The notes: a model not told the origin generated them from the sequence alone. Positions 35,255 through 45,344 are shown, numbered from the stretch's first letter. The stretch is DNA of 64,000 bases from Actinomadura sp. NBRC 104425 (GCF_030269545.1 NZ_BSTN01000009.1:62001-126000); one strand, 5' to 3'. A program made the numbers and translations.

Positions 35255-35268
35255 TGGGAGCGCTCCCA
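35255..35268. promoter_or_regulatory. CelR/CebR box
   Basis: TGGGAGCGCTCCCA is a perfect 14-bp palindrome identical to the operator bound by the LacI-family cellulose regulators CelR (Thermobifida) and CebR (Streptomyces), released by cellobiose. It lies 51 bp upstream of the GH12 endoglucanase start. Confidence 0.92.
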
Positions 35269-35318
35269 CCCCTGGAGGGCCGCTTTCCCGTCCGGCCCGG
35301 AGAGTGAGCGATCCCACG

Positions 35319-36497
35319 ATGTCCGCAAAGCCGAGAACCTCTCCCCCGCCCGGCACGGCGCCCGGAGCGCCGCTCAGGAGGGCGGCCGCCGCCGTGGCCG
35401 TAGCGCTCAGCCTGCTGGCGCTGACCGCCGCCCTGGCGGTGCGCCTCGCGCTCCCCGCGCACGCGGCGACGCAGCTGTGCGGCGCCACCGACACCCTGTC
35501 CGTCAGCGGCGGGCAGTACATCGCCCAGAACAACATCTGGGGCGCGTCCACCCCGCAGTGCATCACCGTGGACGGCACGTCGTTCCGCGTGGACTCCTCC
35601 GGCCACCAGAACAGCACAAGCGGCTCGCCCGCCGCGTACCCGTCCCTGTTCAAGGGATGCCACTGGGGCCTGTGCACGTCCGATAGCGGGCTTCCGGTGC
35701 AGGTCGGCTCGATGCCCGCGGTGACCAGTAGCTGGAGCACGACGCAGACCGGCAGCGGCGCCTACAACGTCGCCTACGACCTCTGGTACAACACCACGCC
35801 TGCCACCACCGGCGCACCCGACGGCGCCGAGGTGATGATCTGGCTCAACCACAACGGCGGTGTGCAGCCGGCAGGGTCGCGTGTGGCGACGGGTGTGCAG
35901 ATCGCCGGCGCCACCTGGGACGTGTGGACGGCCCGGTTGGACTGGAACTACATCGCCTACGTCCGCACGTCCGGCACCACGTCCGTGTCCGACCTGGACC
36001 TGCGCGCCTTCACCCGCGACGCCGTCGCCCGCGGCCAGATCCAGGACTCCTGGTACCTGATCGACGTGGAGGCGGGCTTCGAGATCTGGCAGGGCGGCGC
36101 GGGCCTGGCCACCGACGCGTTCTCCGTCACCGTCGGCGGCACGACCTCGCCCACCGACCCGCCCACCGACCCGCCCACCGACCCGCCGGCGGACGACCGG
36201 GCGTGCACCGCGGCCCTGCGCGTCGACAACTCCTGGGACACCGGCTTCACCGCGACGGTGACGGTCGCCAACACCGGCGCCCAGCCCCTGAACGGCTGGA
36301 CCGTCGTCTGGACGTTCCCTGGCGGCCAGCAGGTGCAGAACGCCTGGAACGCCACCGTCACGCAGAGCGGGCAGTCGGTGCGCGCCGTCAACGCGGCCTA
36401 CAACGGCGCGGTCGCCGCCGGCGGCACGACGACTTTCGGCTTCCAGGGCAGCGGCGCCGCACCGAGCGGCACGTCCCTGAACTGCACGCCCGGCTGA
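35319..36497 (+). CDS. secreted GH12 endoglucanase with C-terminal CBM2
   Basis: A 392-residue secreted cellulase. After a long signal peptide (cleavage near AHA-AT, residue ~50) comes a GH12 domain. The nucleophile is Glu171 in DGAEVMIWLNHNGG and the acid/base is Glu255 in EAGFEIWQGG. A TDPP-repeat linker (~280-292) leads to a family 2 cellulose-binding module (ACTAALRVDNSWDTGFTATVTVANTG...LNGWTVVWTF) that ends with Cys-x-Pro-Gly. It cleaves internal beta-1,4-glucan bonds of cellulose or mixed-linkage glucan outside the cell. Expression is expected under cellobiose control through the CelR/CebR box. Confidence 0.96.
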   Translation: MSAKPRTSPPPGTAPGAPLRRAAAAVAVALSLLALTAALAVRLALPAHAATQLCGATDTLSVSGGQYIAQNNIWGASTPQCITVDGTSFRVDSSGHQNSTSGSPAAYPSLFKGCHWGLCTSDSGLPVQVGSMPAVTSSWSTTQTGSGAYNVAYDLWYNTTPATTGAPDGAEVMIWLNHNGGVQPAGSRVATGVQIAGATWDVWTARLDWNYIAYVRTSGTTSVSDLDLRAFTRDAVARGQIQDSWYLIDVEAGFEIWQGGAGLATDAFSVTVGGTTSPTDPPTDPPTDPPADDRACTAALRVDNSWDTGFTATVTVANTGAQPLNGWTVVWTFPGGQQVQNAWNATVTQSGQSVRAVNAAYNGAVAAGGTTTFGFQGSGAAPSGTSLNCTPG

Positions 36498-36545
36498 GCG
36501 AGCACGCACAGCCGAGCCGTACGCCCGCGATCTAGGCTGGGGCGG

Positions 36546-37538
36546 GTGTGGGAGCAGGTCCGCGCGCACCTCAACCGCAGCCGACACGAACTGGGCCGTC
36601 TGGCCGACGGCTTGTATCCGGACGACATGCCGCGCGTCGCGGGCACCTCGCTGCTGTGCCGCCCGCAATGGGTGCCCTCCGCGCCGATCCCCCTGGAGGA
36701 CCTGCGGCTGGAGTGGGACGCGCAGCCCGCCCCGCCCGCCGTGGCGGAACCGTCCGACGGGCTGCCGCCGGGCTTCCGCACCTACGCGCAGGCCATGGCC
36801 GCCCTGGCTCCCCCCAAGGTGTTCGATGACCGCCCCAGCTACCGGCTGTTGCACGCCGACCTCAAAGGCGATGCCGTACTGCGGCTGGGGCCGGCGCGGT
36901 ATTTCGACGGCGTGAACGTCGGCGAGGCCGTCGCCCATGAGCTGGCGGCCTCGCCCCCGGGCCTGCCTCTGAGGGCGCGCATCGGCGATCCCTGCGACCT
37001 GACGCGCCGCCCGGCGCTGGTCGCCATCACCACGCTCACGCTGACGAGGTCGGGCTCGTACGTGCTGCACTGGCGCGACCCCGAGAAGGTCGCCCACGCC
37101 GGAGGGCTGCACCAGGTCATGCCGGTCGGCGTGTTCCAGCCCCTCACCGACGAGCGCGCCGACCTGGACCTGTGGCGGTGCATGGTGCGCGAGTACAGCG
37201 AGGAGCTGCTCGGCACGTCCGAGGACTACGGCCCCGGCTTCGACCAGGAGTCATGGCCGTTTCACCGGGCCCTCACCCGCGCCCGCGCAGAGGGCCGCCT
37301 ACGCGTGCACTGCCTCGGCCTGGGCGTGGACCCGCTCACCCTGGCCGTCGACGTCCTCACCGCGGCCGTCTTCGACGACGCGCTGTTCGCCGAGGTCTTC
37401 GGCGGCCTGGTCGCCGTCAACGCCGAGGGAGCCGTGCGCATGGCCGTTTTCGACGGTACCGTCCCGTCCCCCATGCAGCCCGCCGGCGCCGCCGCCCTGC
37501 GCCTGGCGTGGCACCACCGCGCCCTGCTCCTCGGTTAG
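36546..37538 (+). CDS. hypothetical protein with Nudix-like REXXEE motif
   Basis: A 330-residue protein. An N-terminal basic helix (EQVRAHLNRSRHELGRLA) is followed by a mixed domain in which GGLHQVMPVGVFQP and REYSEELLG (215-223) resemble the core and Nudix box of hydrolases. The box is degenerate: the first Glu and the Gly are missing. Related actinomycete proteins are usually annotated as hypothetical or regulator-associated. TAGGCT (36533-36538) is 7 bp before the GTG and there is no ribosome site, so the message is likely leaderless. Its last 240 bp overlap the opposing WS/DGAT gene. Confidence 0.75.
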   Translation: MWEQVRAHLNRSRHELGRLADGLYPDDMPRVAGTSLLCRPQWVPSAPIPLEDLRLEWDAQPAPPAVAEPSDGLPPGFRTYAQAMAALAPPKVFDDRPSYRLLHADLKGDAVLRLGPARYFDGVNVGEAVAHELAASPPGLPLRARIGDPCDLTRRPALVAITTLTLTRSGSYVLHWRDPEKVAHAGGLHQVMPVGVFQPLTDERADLDLWRCMVREYSEELLGTSEDYGPGFDQESWPFHRALTRARAEGRLRVHCLGLGVDPLTLAVDVLTAAVFDDALFAEVFGGLVAVNAEGAVRMAVFDGTVPSPMQPAGAAALRLAWHHRALLLG

Positions 37539-38999
37539 GCCGGCGACGTCGGCCAGGTCCTTGAGCTCGTTGAGGGCGTCGCGCAGATGGTCGACGATCT
37601 CGGCGGGTTCGGGGACGAGGTCGCGGGCGGCGACGATGCCCACGTCGATCTTGCCGTCGTAGGAGAACACGGTGATGTTCACGCCGCCGCTGATATCGGT
37701 GACCACGGAGATCGGGTAGTAGCCGAGCACCCGGGCGCCGCACAGGTACAGGGGGAACTGCGGGCCGGGCACGTTGGAGATGATCAGGTTGATGGGCCGC
37801 AGCGCCGGGGCGGGGACGGCGCGCAGCGCGGGCAGCGCCTGCAGGGCCAGGCGGGTGACGGGCGCGGCCAGCGGCGCGGGCAGCAGCCGGCTCACCTGCC
37901 GCACCCAGGCGCCGTCGGAGGCGACGAAGCGGCGCTTGGCGGCGTCCATGTCGGCGCGGACGGCGGCGTAGCGGTCGGCCGGGTCGGCGATGTGCGTGGC
38001 CAGCGGCGCGGACATGAGCGACAGCTGGTTGCCCGCCTCCCCGGCGCCGCCGCGGCGGCGCAGCGACACCGGCACGCCCACCACCAGGGGGCGGTCGGGC
38101 AGCTCGCCGCGCTTGTCGAGCCACATGCGCAGCGCGCTGGCGCAGATCGCCATGACGACGTCGTTGACGCTGCCGCCGAGCGCCCGCCGCACCTGTTTGA
38201 CCTCCGCCAGCGACAGCTCCCCGCAGGCGACCGCGCGGCGGCGGCCGATGGGGCGGTTGAACGGCGTGGGCGGGGCGTTGACGCGGGGGGCGGGCGGCAT
38301 CTCCTCGCGGCCGATCGCCTGCGCGACCTGGGACATCAGCGCCGCGCCGGGAAGCTGGGACAGCACGGGTATCTCGTCCAGGTAAGGGGCGGTCCTGGCG
38401 ATGGTCACGGCGCTGCGGACCGGGTACAGCGCCGTCTTGAGCAGGCCGGTGCGGAGCATGCGCAGCGGGCCGGGGGCGCGCCGGGGCTCTTCGTCGTCGG
38501 CGGGCACCTCGCGGGGCACGGGGGACAGGTCCAGGAAGGCGGCGAGGGTCTCGGCGGCCATGACGCCGTCGATGGCGGCGTGGTGCACCTTGAGGTACAC
38601 GGCGACGCGTCCGCCCGCCAGCCCCTGGATCAGCGCCAGCTCCCACAGCGGGTGGGACCGGTCGAGGGGGCGTTCGTGCAGCATCGCGACGACCTCGTTG
38701 AGCTGGGCGGGGCCGCCGGGGGCGGGCAGCGCGATCTCCAGGATGTGGCGGCGGGGGTCGAAGTCGGGGTCGTCCTCCCAGTAGGGCAGGTCGAGCCCGA
38801 ACGGGACCCGGGCGAGCCGCTGCCGCAGCGGGCGGGCCAGGTGGGCGCGCCGCCGGATCATGTCCGCCACGTCCGCCACGGTGAGCCGGCCGCCCGGGCA
38901 GGCGGTCGGGTCGAGGATCCCGACCCCGGCGATGTGCACGTGCGTGGTGTCCGTCTCGGCGTTGAGGAACGCGGCGTCCACGGCGGTCAACTGGCTCAT
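37299..38999 (-). CDS. wax ester synthase/diacylglycerol acyltransferase (WS/DGAT)
   Basis: A 566-residue acyltransferase that forms wax esters or triacylglycerol from acyl-CoA at the membrane or lipid-body surface. It opens with SQLTAVDAAFLNAET. The catalytic HHxxxDG motif is H139-H140-AAI-D144-G145, and the C-domain motifs PINLIISNVPGPQFPLYLCGA and DISGGVNITVFSYDG are intact. The family normally ends about residue 470-480, near LKDLADVAGLTEEQGA. Here the frame continues for about 85 further residues of Gly/Glu/Asp/His-rich sequence that is antisense to the neighbouring gene. Confidence 0.9.
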   Translation of the reverse strand: MSQLTAVDAAFLNAETDTTHVHIAGVGILDPTACPGGRLTVADVADMIRRRAHLARPLRQRLARVPFGLDLPYWEDDPDFDPRRHILEIALPAPGGPAQLNEVVAMLHERPLDRSHPLWELALIQGLAGGRVAVYLKVHHAAIDGVMAAETLAAFLDLSPVPREVPADDEEPRRAPGPLRMLRTGLLKTALYPVRSAVTIARTAPYLDEIPVLSQLPGAALMSQVAQAIGREEMPPAPRVNAPPTPFNRPIGRRRAVACGELSLAEVKQVRRALGGSVNDVVMAICASALRMWLDKRGELPDRPLVVGVPVSLRRRGGAGEAGNQLSLMSAPLATHIADPADRYAAVRADMDAAKRRFVASDGAWVRQVSRLLPAPLAAPVTRLALQALPALRAVPAPALRPINLIISNVPGPQFPLYLCGARVLGYYPISVVTDISGGVNITVFSYDGKIDVGIVAARDLVPEPAEIVDHLRDALNELKDLADVAGLTEEQGAVVPRQAQGGGAGGLHGGRDGTVENGHAHGSLGVDGDQAAEDLGEQRVVEDGRGEDVDGQGERVHAQAEAVHA

Positions 39000-39244
39000 G
39001 CTCGTCGTCCCCGTCCCGGTCGAAGTCCGCTGCTCTTCCGAGAGGTATGTCGGTACGGGACGGTACGTCAATGTGCCAGCGCAGAAAGTAACGCGGACTT
39101 AACAGGACATACGCCGCAGTTCACCCGGCTGAAGCATGGAAAACGAGCAATTTTTCTGACCCGAAATGGTCAAGCCACCTTACCGGGATATCAAAGAAGC
39201 GTTCGGTGAACGGCCCCGACAGCACGTCGTTACGCTGGTCGGTC

Positions 39245-39922
39245 ATGACGGCACGACCACTCACCGAGATCATGGAGGCGGGCTGGGCCCGGGCGATGGA
39301 GCCGGTGGCCGGGCGGATCGCCGCCATGGGCGACTTCCTGCGCGCCGAGGTGGCGGCGGGCCGCCGCTACCTGCCCGCCGGAAACCTCATCCTGCGCGCC
39401 TTCACCCAGCCCTTCGACGAGGTCAAGGTGCTGATCGTCGGCCAGGACCCGTACCCGACCCCGGGTCACCCGGTGGGGTTGAGCTTTTCGGTGGCGCCGG
39501 ACGTGCGACCGCTGCCCGGCAGCCTGATCAACATCTTCCGCGAATACTGCGACGACCTCGGCCACCCCATGCCGTCCACCGGCGACCTGACGCCCTGGGC
39601 CGAGCAGGGGGTGCTGCTGCTCAACAGGTCCCTGACGGTGATGCCCGGCAAGCCCAACTCGCACCGCGGCAAGGGCTGGGAGGAGGTCACCGAGCAGGCC
39701 ATCCGCGCCCTGGCCGCGCGCGGCCGCCCTCTGGTGGCCATCCTGTGGGGACGCAACGCCCGCGACCTCAAGCCGCTGCTCGGCGCCGTCCCGTGCATCG
39801 AGTCGGCCCACCCCAGCCCGATGTCGGCCGACCGCGGCTTCTTCGGCTCCCGCCCGTTCAGCCGCGCCAACCAGCTCCTCGAACGCCAGGGCGCCCAGCC
39901 GGTCGACTGGAAGCTGCCGTAG
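39245..39922 (+). CDS. ung: uracil-DNA glycosylase, family 1 (UNG)
   Basis: A 225-residue base-excision enzyme removing uracil from DNA. Motif A is [17 protein letters not shown] with catalytic Asp68, and the minor-groove intercalation loop is HPSPMS with His189. The LLNRSLTV and SHRGKGWE segments complete the pocket. Two features are slightly off the classical UNG (HPSPLS, and Pro-Gly-His-Pro in place of Pro-His-His-Gly at the water loop), as in several actinobacterial copies. ATG 39245 lies 8 bp after TACGCT, so a leaderless start is likely. Confidence 0.93.
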   Translation: MTARPLTEIMEAGWARAMEPVAGRIAAMGDFLRAEVAAGRRYLPAGNLILRAFTQPFDEVKVLIVGQDPYPTPGHPVGLSFSVAPDVRPLPGSLINIFREYCDDLGHPMPSTGDLTPWAEQGVLLLNRSLTVMPGKPNSHRGKGWEEVTEQAIRALAARGRPLVAILWGRNARDLKPLLGAVPCIESAHPSPMSADRGFFGSRPFSRANQLLERQGAQPVDWKLP

Positions 39923-39979
39923 CCCCGGCCCGAGGCCGCCCCGGCCCGCGCCCCCGCGGCCGGGCGCGAGCCCGGCGGC

Positions 39980-40843
39980 TCACTCGTCGGGCAGGCGGCG
40001 GAGCATGGCGGCGAACTCGGTGGAGCCCTCCAGGTCTGCGGGCGGACGCAGCGGCGTGAGGCGGCGTTCGCCGTGGCTCCAGTACACGCCGGGCGCGCAC
40101 GGGTCGTCGGCGTCGTCGTGCATCTCGCGGACCACGTCGGCGAAGACCGGCAGCACCCGGCGCACCGAGGTCGATCTGATCGGGTAGAGCAGCAGCGTGC
40201 TGTGGCTCGGCACGCCCACCAGCGCCCCGTACGGGTTGTGCCGGGGCAGGAACTGCTCGATCTCCCCCAGCAGCGCCGACACGTACCGGCTGCCGGGCTT
40301 GGTGACGACGCGCACGTTCTCGCCGAACAGCAGCGGCTGCTCGCGCGCCACCACGTCCGCCAGCTCCCGGTCGTGGGTGTTGGTCACCACATAGCCGAGG
40401 CGGCGCAGCCCGAGCAGCCCGGCCCGCGCCTTGGTCAGCGGGCCGCCGTACCGGGGATGCTCGATCATCACCATGGCGTCGAAGTGGTCCCCGGCCGGGA
40501 CCACCACCAGGCCCTCCCGGTCGCGCGGGTCCAGCTTCGGCACGATCCGCAGCCGCAGCAGCTCGCGCAGGTCGCCGAACAGCTCCATCTCGCCGATCGC
40601 CATGAAGGCGCGGTCGCGGACCTCGCACACCCACTCGTCGACCAGCCGCGGCCAGGCCGGGCGCGGCGCCCGCGCGCACCGCTCCAGCAGCGTCCAGGTG
40701 GAGGCGCGGGCCTCGGACCGGCCGACCGGCACCACGACCTCCGAGGTTCCGCCGTCGAACCAGGCGGTGGGCGCCAGCACCGGGAGCAGGTCCCGGATGA
40801 GCGCGTGCGCGTCCGCCGCCGCGTCCAACGGTTCCATGCTCAT
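39980..40843 (-). CDS. hypothetical protein (DUF1444-like)
   Basis: A 287-residue soluble protein, not firmly recognised. It reads like the DUF1444-type fold: ALIRDLLPVLAPTAWFDGG, TWTLLERCARAPRPAWPRLVDEW, RLRIVPKL, VVVPAGDHFDAMVMIEHPRYGG and LLLYPIRS. It is convergent with ung and divergent from the AAA ATPase gene. AGGGGG precedes ATG 40843 directly; ATG 40837 has better spacing and is an alternative start. No motif indicates an enzymatic activity. Confidence 0.7.
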   Translation of the reverse strand: MSMEPLDAAADAHALIRDLLPVLAPTAWFDGGTSEVVVPVGRSEARASTWTLLERCARAPRPAWPRLVDEWVCEVRDRAFMAIGEMELFGDLRELLRLRIVPKLDPRDREGLVVVPAGDHFDAMVMIEHPRYGGPLTKARAGLLGLRRLGYVVTNTHDRELADVVAREQPLLFGENVRVVTKPGSRYVSALLGEIEQFLPRHNPYGALVGVPSHSTLLLYPIRSTSVRRVLPVFADVVREMHDDADDPCAPGVYWSHGERRLTPLRPPADLEGSTEFAAMLRRLPDE

Positions 40844-40954
40844 CCCCCTTCACAGGATCACGTCCCTCCCACCATGGCAGAGATGGGGCGTACACGGCGA
40901 TCCCTCGGCTAATTCGTTGGACGGCTGCGGCCGATACACCCGATCATCGAAGGC

Positions 40955-42136
<1,182 letters not shown>

Positions 42137-42144
42137 TGCGCTCC

Positions 42145-42160
42145 CCGGCCTGAGGGCCGG
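42145..42160. terminator. hairpin between convergent genes
   Basis: CCGGCC (42145-42150) and GGCCGG (42155-42160) form a short stem with loop TGAG, just after the ATPase stop and before the stop of the opposing PLP-enzyme gene. A second GC-rich fold (CCCCCCGGGGGCC) follows. Confidence 0.45.
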
Positions 42161-42214
42161 AGCACTACGGACGGACCCGGTAGCCCCCCGGGGGCCAGGC
42201 ACTCGGCCCCGGGG

Positions 42215-43447
42215 TCAGCCGGCGGCCTTGGCGAGGGCCTGCTCGAAGTCGGCCCACAGGTCGCCGGTGTCCTCCAGGCCGACGGCGACGCGGACGGTGC
42301 CCTCCCCGATCCCGGCGGCGGCGAGCGCTGCGGCGTCCAGCTGCCGGTGCGAGGTGCTGGCCGGGTGCATCACCAGCGTCGCGGCATCGCCCAGCGATAC
42401 GGCCAGCGACGCCACCCGCACCGACTCGATGAACGCCCGTCCGGCCTCGCGCCCGCCCGCCAGGTCGAACGACAGCACGCCGCCGTAGCCGCCGGACAGC
42501 AGCCGGCCCGCCAGCTCGTGCTGCGGATGGTCCGGCAGCCCCGGATGGCGGACGCCCTCGACCGACGGGTGGGCGGTCAGCCGCCGGGCCAGCTCCAGCG
42601 CGGTGGCGCACTGCCGCTCGACGCGCATCGGCATCGTGACCAGACCGCGCAGCAGCAGCCAGGCGGCGAACGGGTCGGCGGTGGCGCCCAGCTCGACGGC
42701 GTGGTCCCACACGCGCCGGTGCACGGCGGGGTCGGCGAACACCGCGACCCCGCCGACGATGTCGCCGTGCCCGCCCATGTACTTGGTGGCCGAGTGGACC
42801 ACGATGTCGGCGCCGTGCTCGAGGGGACGGCACAGCAGCGGCGCGAAGGTGTTGTCCACGACGGTGGCGACCCCGGCTTCGCGGGCGGCGGCGGCCAGCG
42901 CGGGGATGTCGGCCACCTGCGTCATGGGGTTGGCGATGGTCTCCAGGTACAGTAGGCGGGTCGTGGGGCGCAGCGCGGCCCGCACCTCGCCGACGTCCTG
43001 GCCGGAGACCTCGGTGACCTCGACGCCCCAGCGCTCGCGCAGGTCGCGCAGCAGCGCCCACGTGCCGCCGTACAGACCGGACTGGGCGATCACGTGGTCA
43101 CCGGTGCGCAGCAGCGCCATCAGCACGGCGCTGATCGCGCCCATCCCGGAGGCGGCCGCGTACGCACCTGCGCCGCCCTCCAGTTCGGCGACGGCGTTCT
43201 CGAAGGCGCGCACGGTGGGGTTGCCCATGCGGCCGTACAGGTAGGCGGCGCGGGGGCCGTCGAACGCCGCGGCCATGGCGTCGGCGTCGTCGAAGGCGAA
43301 CAGGTGCCCCTGGTAGAGGGGGACGTTCAGCGGCCGGCTCCCGACGGGCGTCTCGACGGGCGGATGGACGGTCCGCGTCTGCGGATGGTGTCCGTTTGAA
43401 CGTCGTGCGTCCGATGATGGGGCATTCGTCGGGTATGCATCGGTCAT
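42215..43447 (-). CDS. Cys/Met metabolism PLP-dependent enzyme (methionine gamma-lyase / cystathionine gamma-synthase type)
   Basis: A 410-residue fold-type I PLP enzyme. A ~45-residue His/Pro/Thr-rich start precedes VPLYQGHLFAFDDADAMAAAF and AYLYGRMGNPTVRAFENAVAELEGG. The PLP lysine is in VHSATKYMGGHGDIVGG, and phosphate contacts come from ASGMGAISAVLMALL. Members cleave or form C-S bonds of methionine, homocysteine or cystathionine, and sequence alone does not settle which. TGEDTGDLWADFEQAL at the end is typical of the family. It stands alone; I found no SAM-type riboswitch in its leader. Confidence 0.88.
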   Translation of the reverse strand: MTDAYPTNAPSSDARRSNGHHPQTRTVHPPVETPVGSRPLNVPLYQGHLFAFDDADAMAAAFDGPRAAYLYGRMGNPTVRAFENAVAELEGGAGAYAAASGMGAISAVLMALLRTGDHVIAQSGLYGGTWALLRDLRERWGVEVTEVSGQDVGEVRAALRPTTRLLYLETIANPMTQVADIPALAAAAREAGVATVVDNTFAPLLCRPLEHGADIVVHSATKYMGGHGDIVGGVAVFADPAVHRRVWDHAVELGATADPFAAWLLLRGLVTMPMRVERQCATALELARRLTAHPSVEGVRHPGLPDHPQHELAGRLLSGGYGGVLSFDLAGGREAGRAFIESVRVASLAVSLGDAATLVMHPASTSHRQLDAAALAAAGIGEGTVRVAVGLEDTGDLWADFEQALAKAAG

Positions 43448-43777
43448 ATCCCCAGGGTGCGGGCGGGACGCGCGGCGCCGACAGATCCAATCACGAAGAG
43501 TGGCCCGGGCCGCGTCCCCGTGAACACCGCGGCGCCGGACCACCGTCACCCGGCCAGGACGCCCCGGACGCCGGAAGGGCCCGTCCCCGATTCCCGCCCC
43601 GGATCGCCAACCCCGCAAGACGCACCGGAGCGGGCCGGGCCGGGCGCCGCGGGCCGCCCACGGCCGGAGTTCTGAGGATCACCCGACGACGACGGTTTTG
43701 ACATCCGGGACAACACCGGCAATCGACTCGGATTTCGCTACGGGGTGACCGGCTCCCGTCCACGTAGGTGGTGGCGC
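43448..43777. other. 330-bp intergenic region, no gene seen
   Basis: Leader region of the PLP enzyme on the minus strand. The long open frame extending that gene upstream to 43618 is Arg/Gly-rich and lacks a ribosome site. No SAM riboswitch core could be matched, and no other feature is apparent. Confidence 0.5.
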
Positions 43778-44671
43778 TCAGCGGAACGCGGCGGCGTACA
43801 GACGCCGGTACGCGCACCGCAGACCCGGGAGATCACTGACCGGCTCGGGGAACACCATCCGCACGTCCGCGGTCCACGGCGGCGCGCCGTCCTCCCCAGG
43901 GTGGGCGCAGCGCAGCCACATGCCGTACCGGTCCAGGGCCAGCGGCCGCACCGTCTCGGCGCGCGCGACGGCCGCGAGCCCCTCGTTCCAGGGCGCCTCC
44001 GGCCCGGACGGGGCCCGGCCGCCGACCAGCCCGCGCAGCAGCGCCGCCAGCTCGTCGCGGTGATGGCCGTCGAGGTGGGACAGCACCCCCGCCTCGACGA
44101 CCACGAACGGGTCGGGCGCGGCGGCGGCGTACTCCTCCGGTTCGACGGTGGCGCCGCCCCAGGGGTCCTCGATCTCGACCTCGGCGACCTCCAGCGCCAG
44201 CAGCCGCCACGGCCCGGTCCCGTACGCGTTCCGCCCGGCGGCCCGGATGCCGAGGACCTCCGGACGCGGGTGCAGGCGCGCCAGCACCGCCGCCGCCCGC
44301 GGGCGCTCGTCGGCGGGGACCTCGACGAGCCAGCCGTGCAGCCAGGCGCGCCCGCGCACCCGGTCGGGGAACGGCACCGGCGCCACGTCGCCGATCTGCA
44401 GAACGGCGGGCAGGTCGGGCTCGCCGCGCAGGGCGGCGACGACGGGCGATGCGGCCTCCACGAGCAGCAACGGGCGGCCGTCGGGGTCGGTGGCGTGCGC
44501 GGCCACGGGGGCGTACGGCACGTCCGGCACCGTCAGGGCGCCGTCGGCGACCCCGTAGGCCAGGGTGCGCGCCCGCTCCCCCGCCGTCGGACGGGACGGC
44601 CGGCCCCGCCGCCCGGGGCGCACGCCCGCCCCGTCGTGCGGCTGCTCGCTCACGGCTGGCTGGTCGCTCAC
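43778..44671 (-). CDS. DUF2470 domain protein (heme/iron-utilisation-like)
   Basis: A 297-residue protein with an N-terminal Pro/Arg-rich tail. A split-barrel-like domain follows (RPLLLVEAASPVVAALRG, AWLHGWLVEVPADERPRAAAVLARLHPRPE). The C-terminal DUF2470 part has VVVEAGVLSHLDGHHRDELAALLRGL and VRPLALDRYGMWLRC. DUF2470 is found in heme-oxygenase-like HugZ proteins. GTG start with AAGGAGGGG upstream. It is divergent from the S4 paralogue and the shared intergenic region holds a DtxR/IdeR iron box, which supports an iron or heme role. Confidence 0.82.
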   Translation of the reverse strand: MSDQPAVSEQPHDGAGVRPGRRGRPSRPTAGERARTLAYGVADGALTVPDVPYAPVAAHATDPDGRPLLLVEAASPVVAALRGEPDLPAVLQIGDVAPVPFPDRVRGRAWLHGWLVEVPADERPRAAAVLARLHPRPEVLGIRAAGRNAYGTGPWRLLALEVAEVEIEDPWGGATVEPEEYAAAAPDPFVVVEAGVLSHLDGHHRDELAALLRGLVGGRAPSGPEAPWNEGLAAVARAETVRPLALDRYGMWLRCAHPGEDGAPPWTADVRMVFPEPVSDLPGLRCAYRRLYAAAFR

Positions 44672-44688
44672 GGCCCCTCCTTGGCAAT

Positions 44689-44724
44689 GTAGGTTAGGCT
44701 TACCTAACTAAGGTTTACCTAATC
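44689..44724. promoter_or_regulatory. DtxR/IdeR iron box(es) between the DUF2470 and S4-paralogue genes
   Basis: GTAGGTTAGGCTTACCTAA (44689-44707) matches the IdeR/DtxR consensus TTAGGTTAGGCTAACCTAA at 17 of 19 positions. A second, weaker overlapping half-box (AACTAAGGTTTACCTAATC, 44706-44724) follows. The position in a 67-bp divergent gap predicts iron-dependent repression of both genes. Confidence 0.92.
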
Positions 44725-44738
44725 ACCTGAGGAGGACC

Positions 44739-45344
44739 GTGAACAACCCCCGGCCCAAGATCAAGCTGTCCCGGTCGCTCGGCATCCCGCTGACCCCCAA
44801 GAGCGTCAAGTACTTCGAGGCCCGCCCCTACCCGCCCGGCGAGCACGGACGCGACCGCAGGCAGGAGTCGGACTACAAGCTGCGGCTGCGCGAGAAGCAG
44901 CGGCTGCGCGCGCAGTACAACATCCGCGAGGCCCAGCTGCGCAACGCCTTCGCCAAGGCCGCCAAGTCCGAGGGCAAGACCGGCGAGGCGCTGCTGGTGG
45001 ACCTGGAGCGCCGCCTGGACGCGCTCGTCCTGCGCGCCGGGTTCGCCCGCACCATCTACCAGGCCCGACAGTTCGTCGTGCACCGGCACGTGCTGGTGAA
45101 CGGGCGCCGCGTGGACCGGCCGTCGTTCCGCGTCCGGCCCGGTGACGTGATCTCCATCGCCGCGCGCAGCCGCCGCATGGCGCCGTTCGTCGAGGCGGCG
45201 GCGGGCGCGCACGCCGACCGCGTCCCGCCGTACCTGGAGGTGCGGCACGAGGGGCTCGTCGCCCGCCTGACCCGGCTGCCCACGCGCGCGGAGATCCCGG
45301 TCATCTGCGACGAGCAGCTCGTTGTCGAGCACTACTCCCGCTGA
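44739..45344 (+). CDS. rpsD: ribosomal protein S4 paralogue, zinc-free type
   Basis: A 201-residue S4 protein with the N-terminal helical domain ([31 protein letters not shown]) and the S4 RNA-binding domain ([45 protein letters not shown]). The N-terminal region where C+ type S4 carries zinc-binding cysteines has none, so it needs no metal. GTG start with GAGGAGG upstream. A rpsD gene outside the alpha-operon, next to a DUF2470 gene and behind an iron box, points to an alternative S4 made under metal limitation. Whether it replaces the main S4 is inference. Confidence 0.93.
   Translation: MNNPRPKIKLSRSLGIPLTPKSVKYFEARPYPPGEHGRDRRQESDYKLRLREKQRLRAQYNIREAQLRNAFAKAAKSEGKTGEALLVDLERRLDALVLRAGFARTIYQARQFVVHRHVLVNGRRVDRPSFRVRPGDVISIAARSRRMAPFVEAAAGAHADRVPPYLEVRHEGLVARLTRLPTRAEIPVICDEQLVVEHYSR

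Noticed and set aside
37299..37538. Assuming the WS/DGAT gene ends early at the family's normal length
   Set aside because: No in-frame stop exists before 37299, so the overlap must be reported as it stands.
39923..39979. A terminator hairpin between ung and the opposing gene
   Set aside because: The GC-rich halves pair only with several mismatches and could not be told from background.
43448..43777. A SAM riboswitch upstream of the sulfur-amino-acid PLP enzyme
   Set aside because: I could not find the conserved core elements or pseudoknot partners on the minus strand; only GC-rich sequence is visible.
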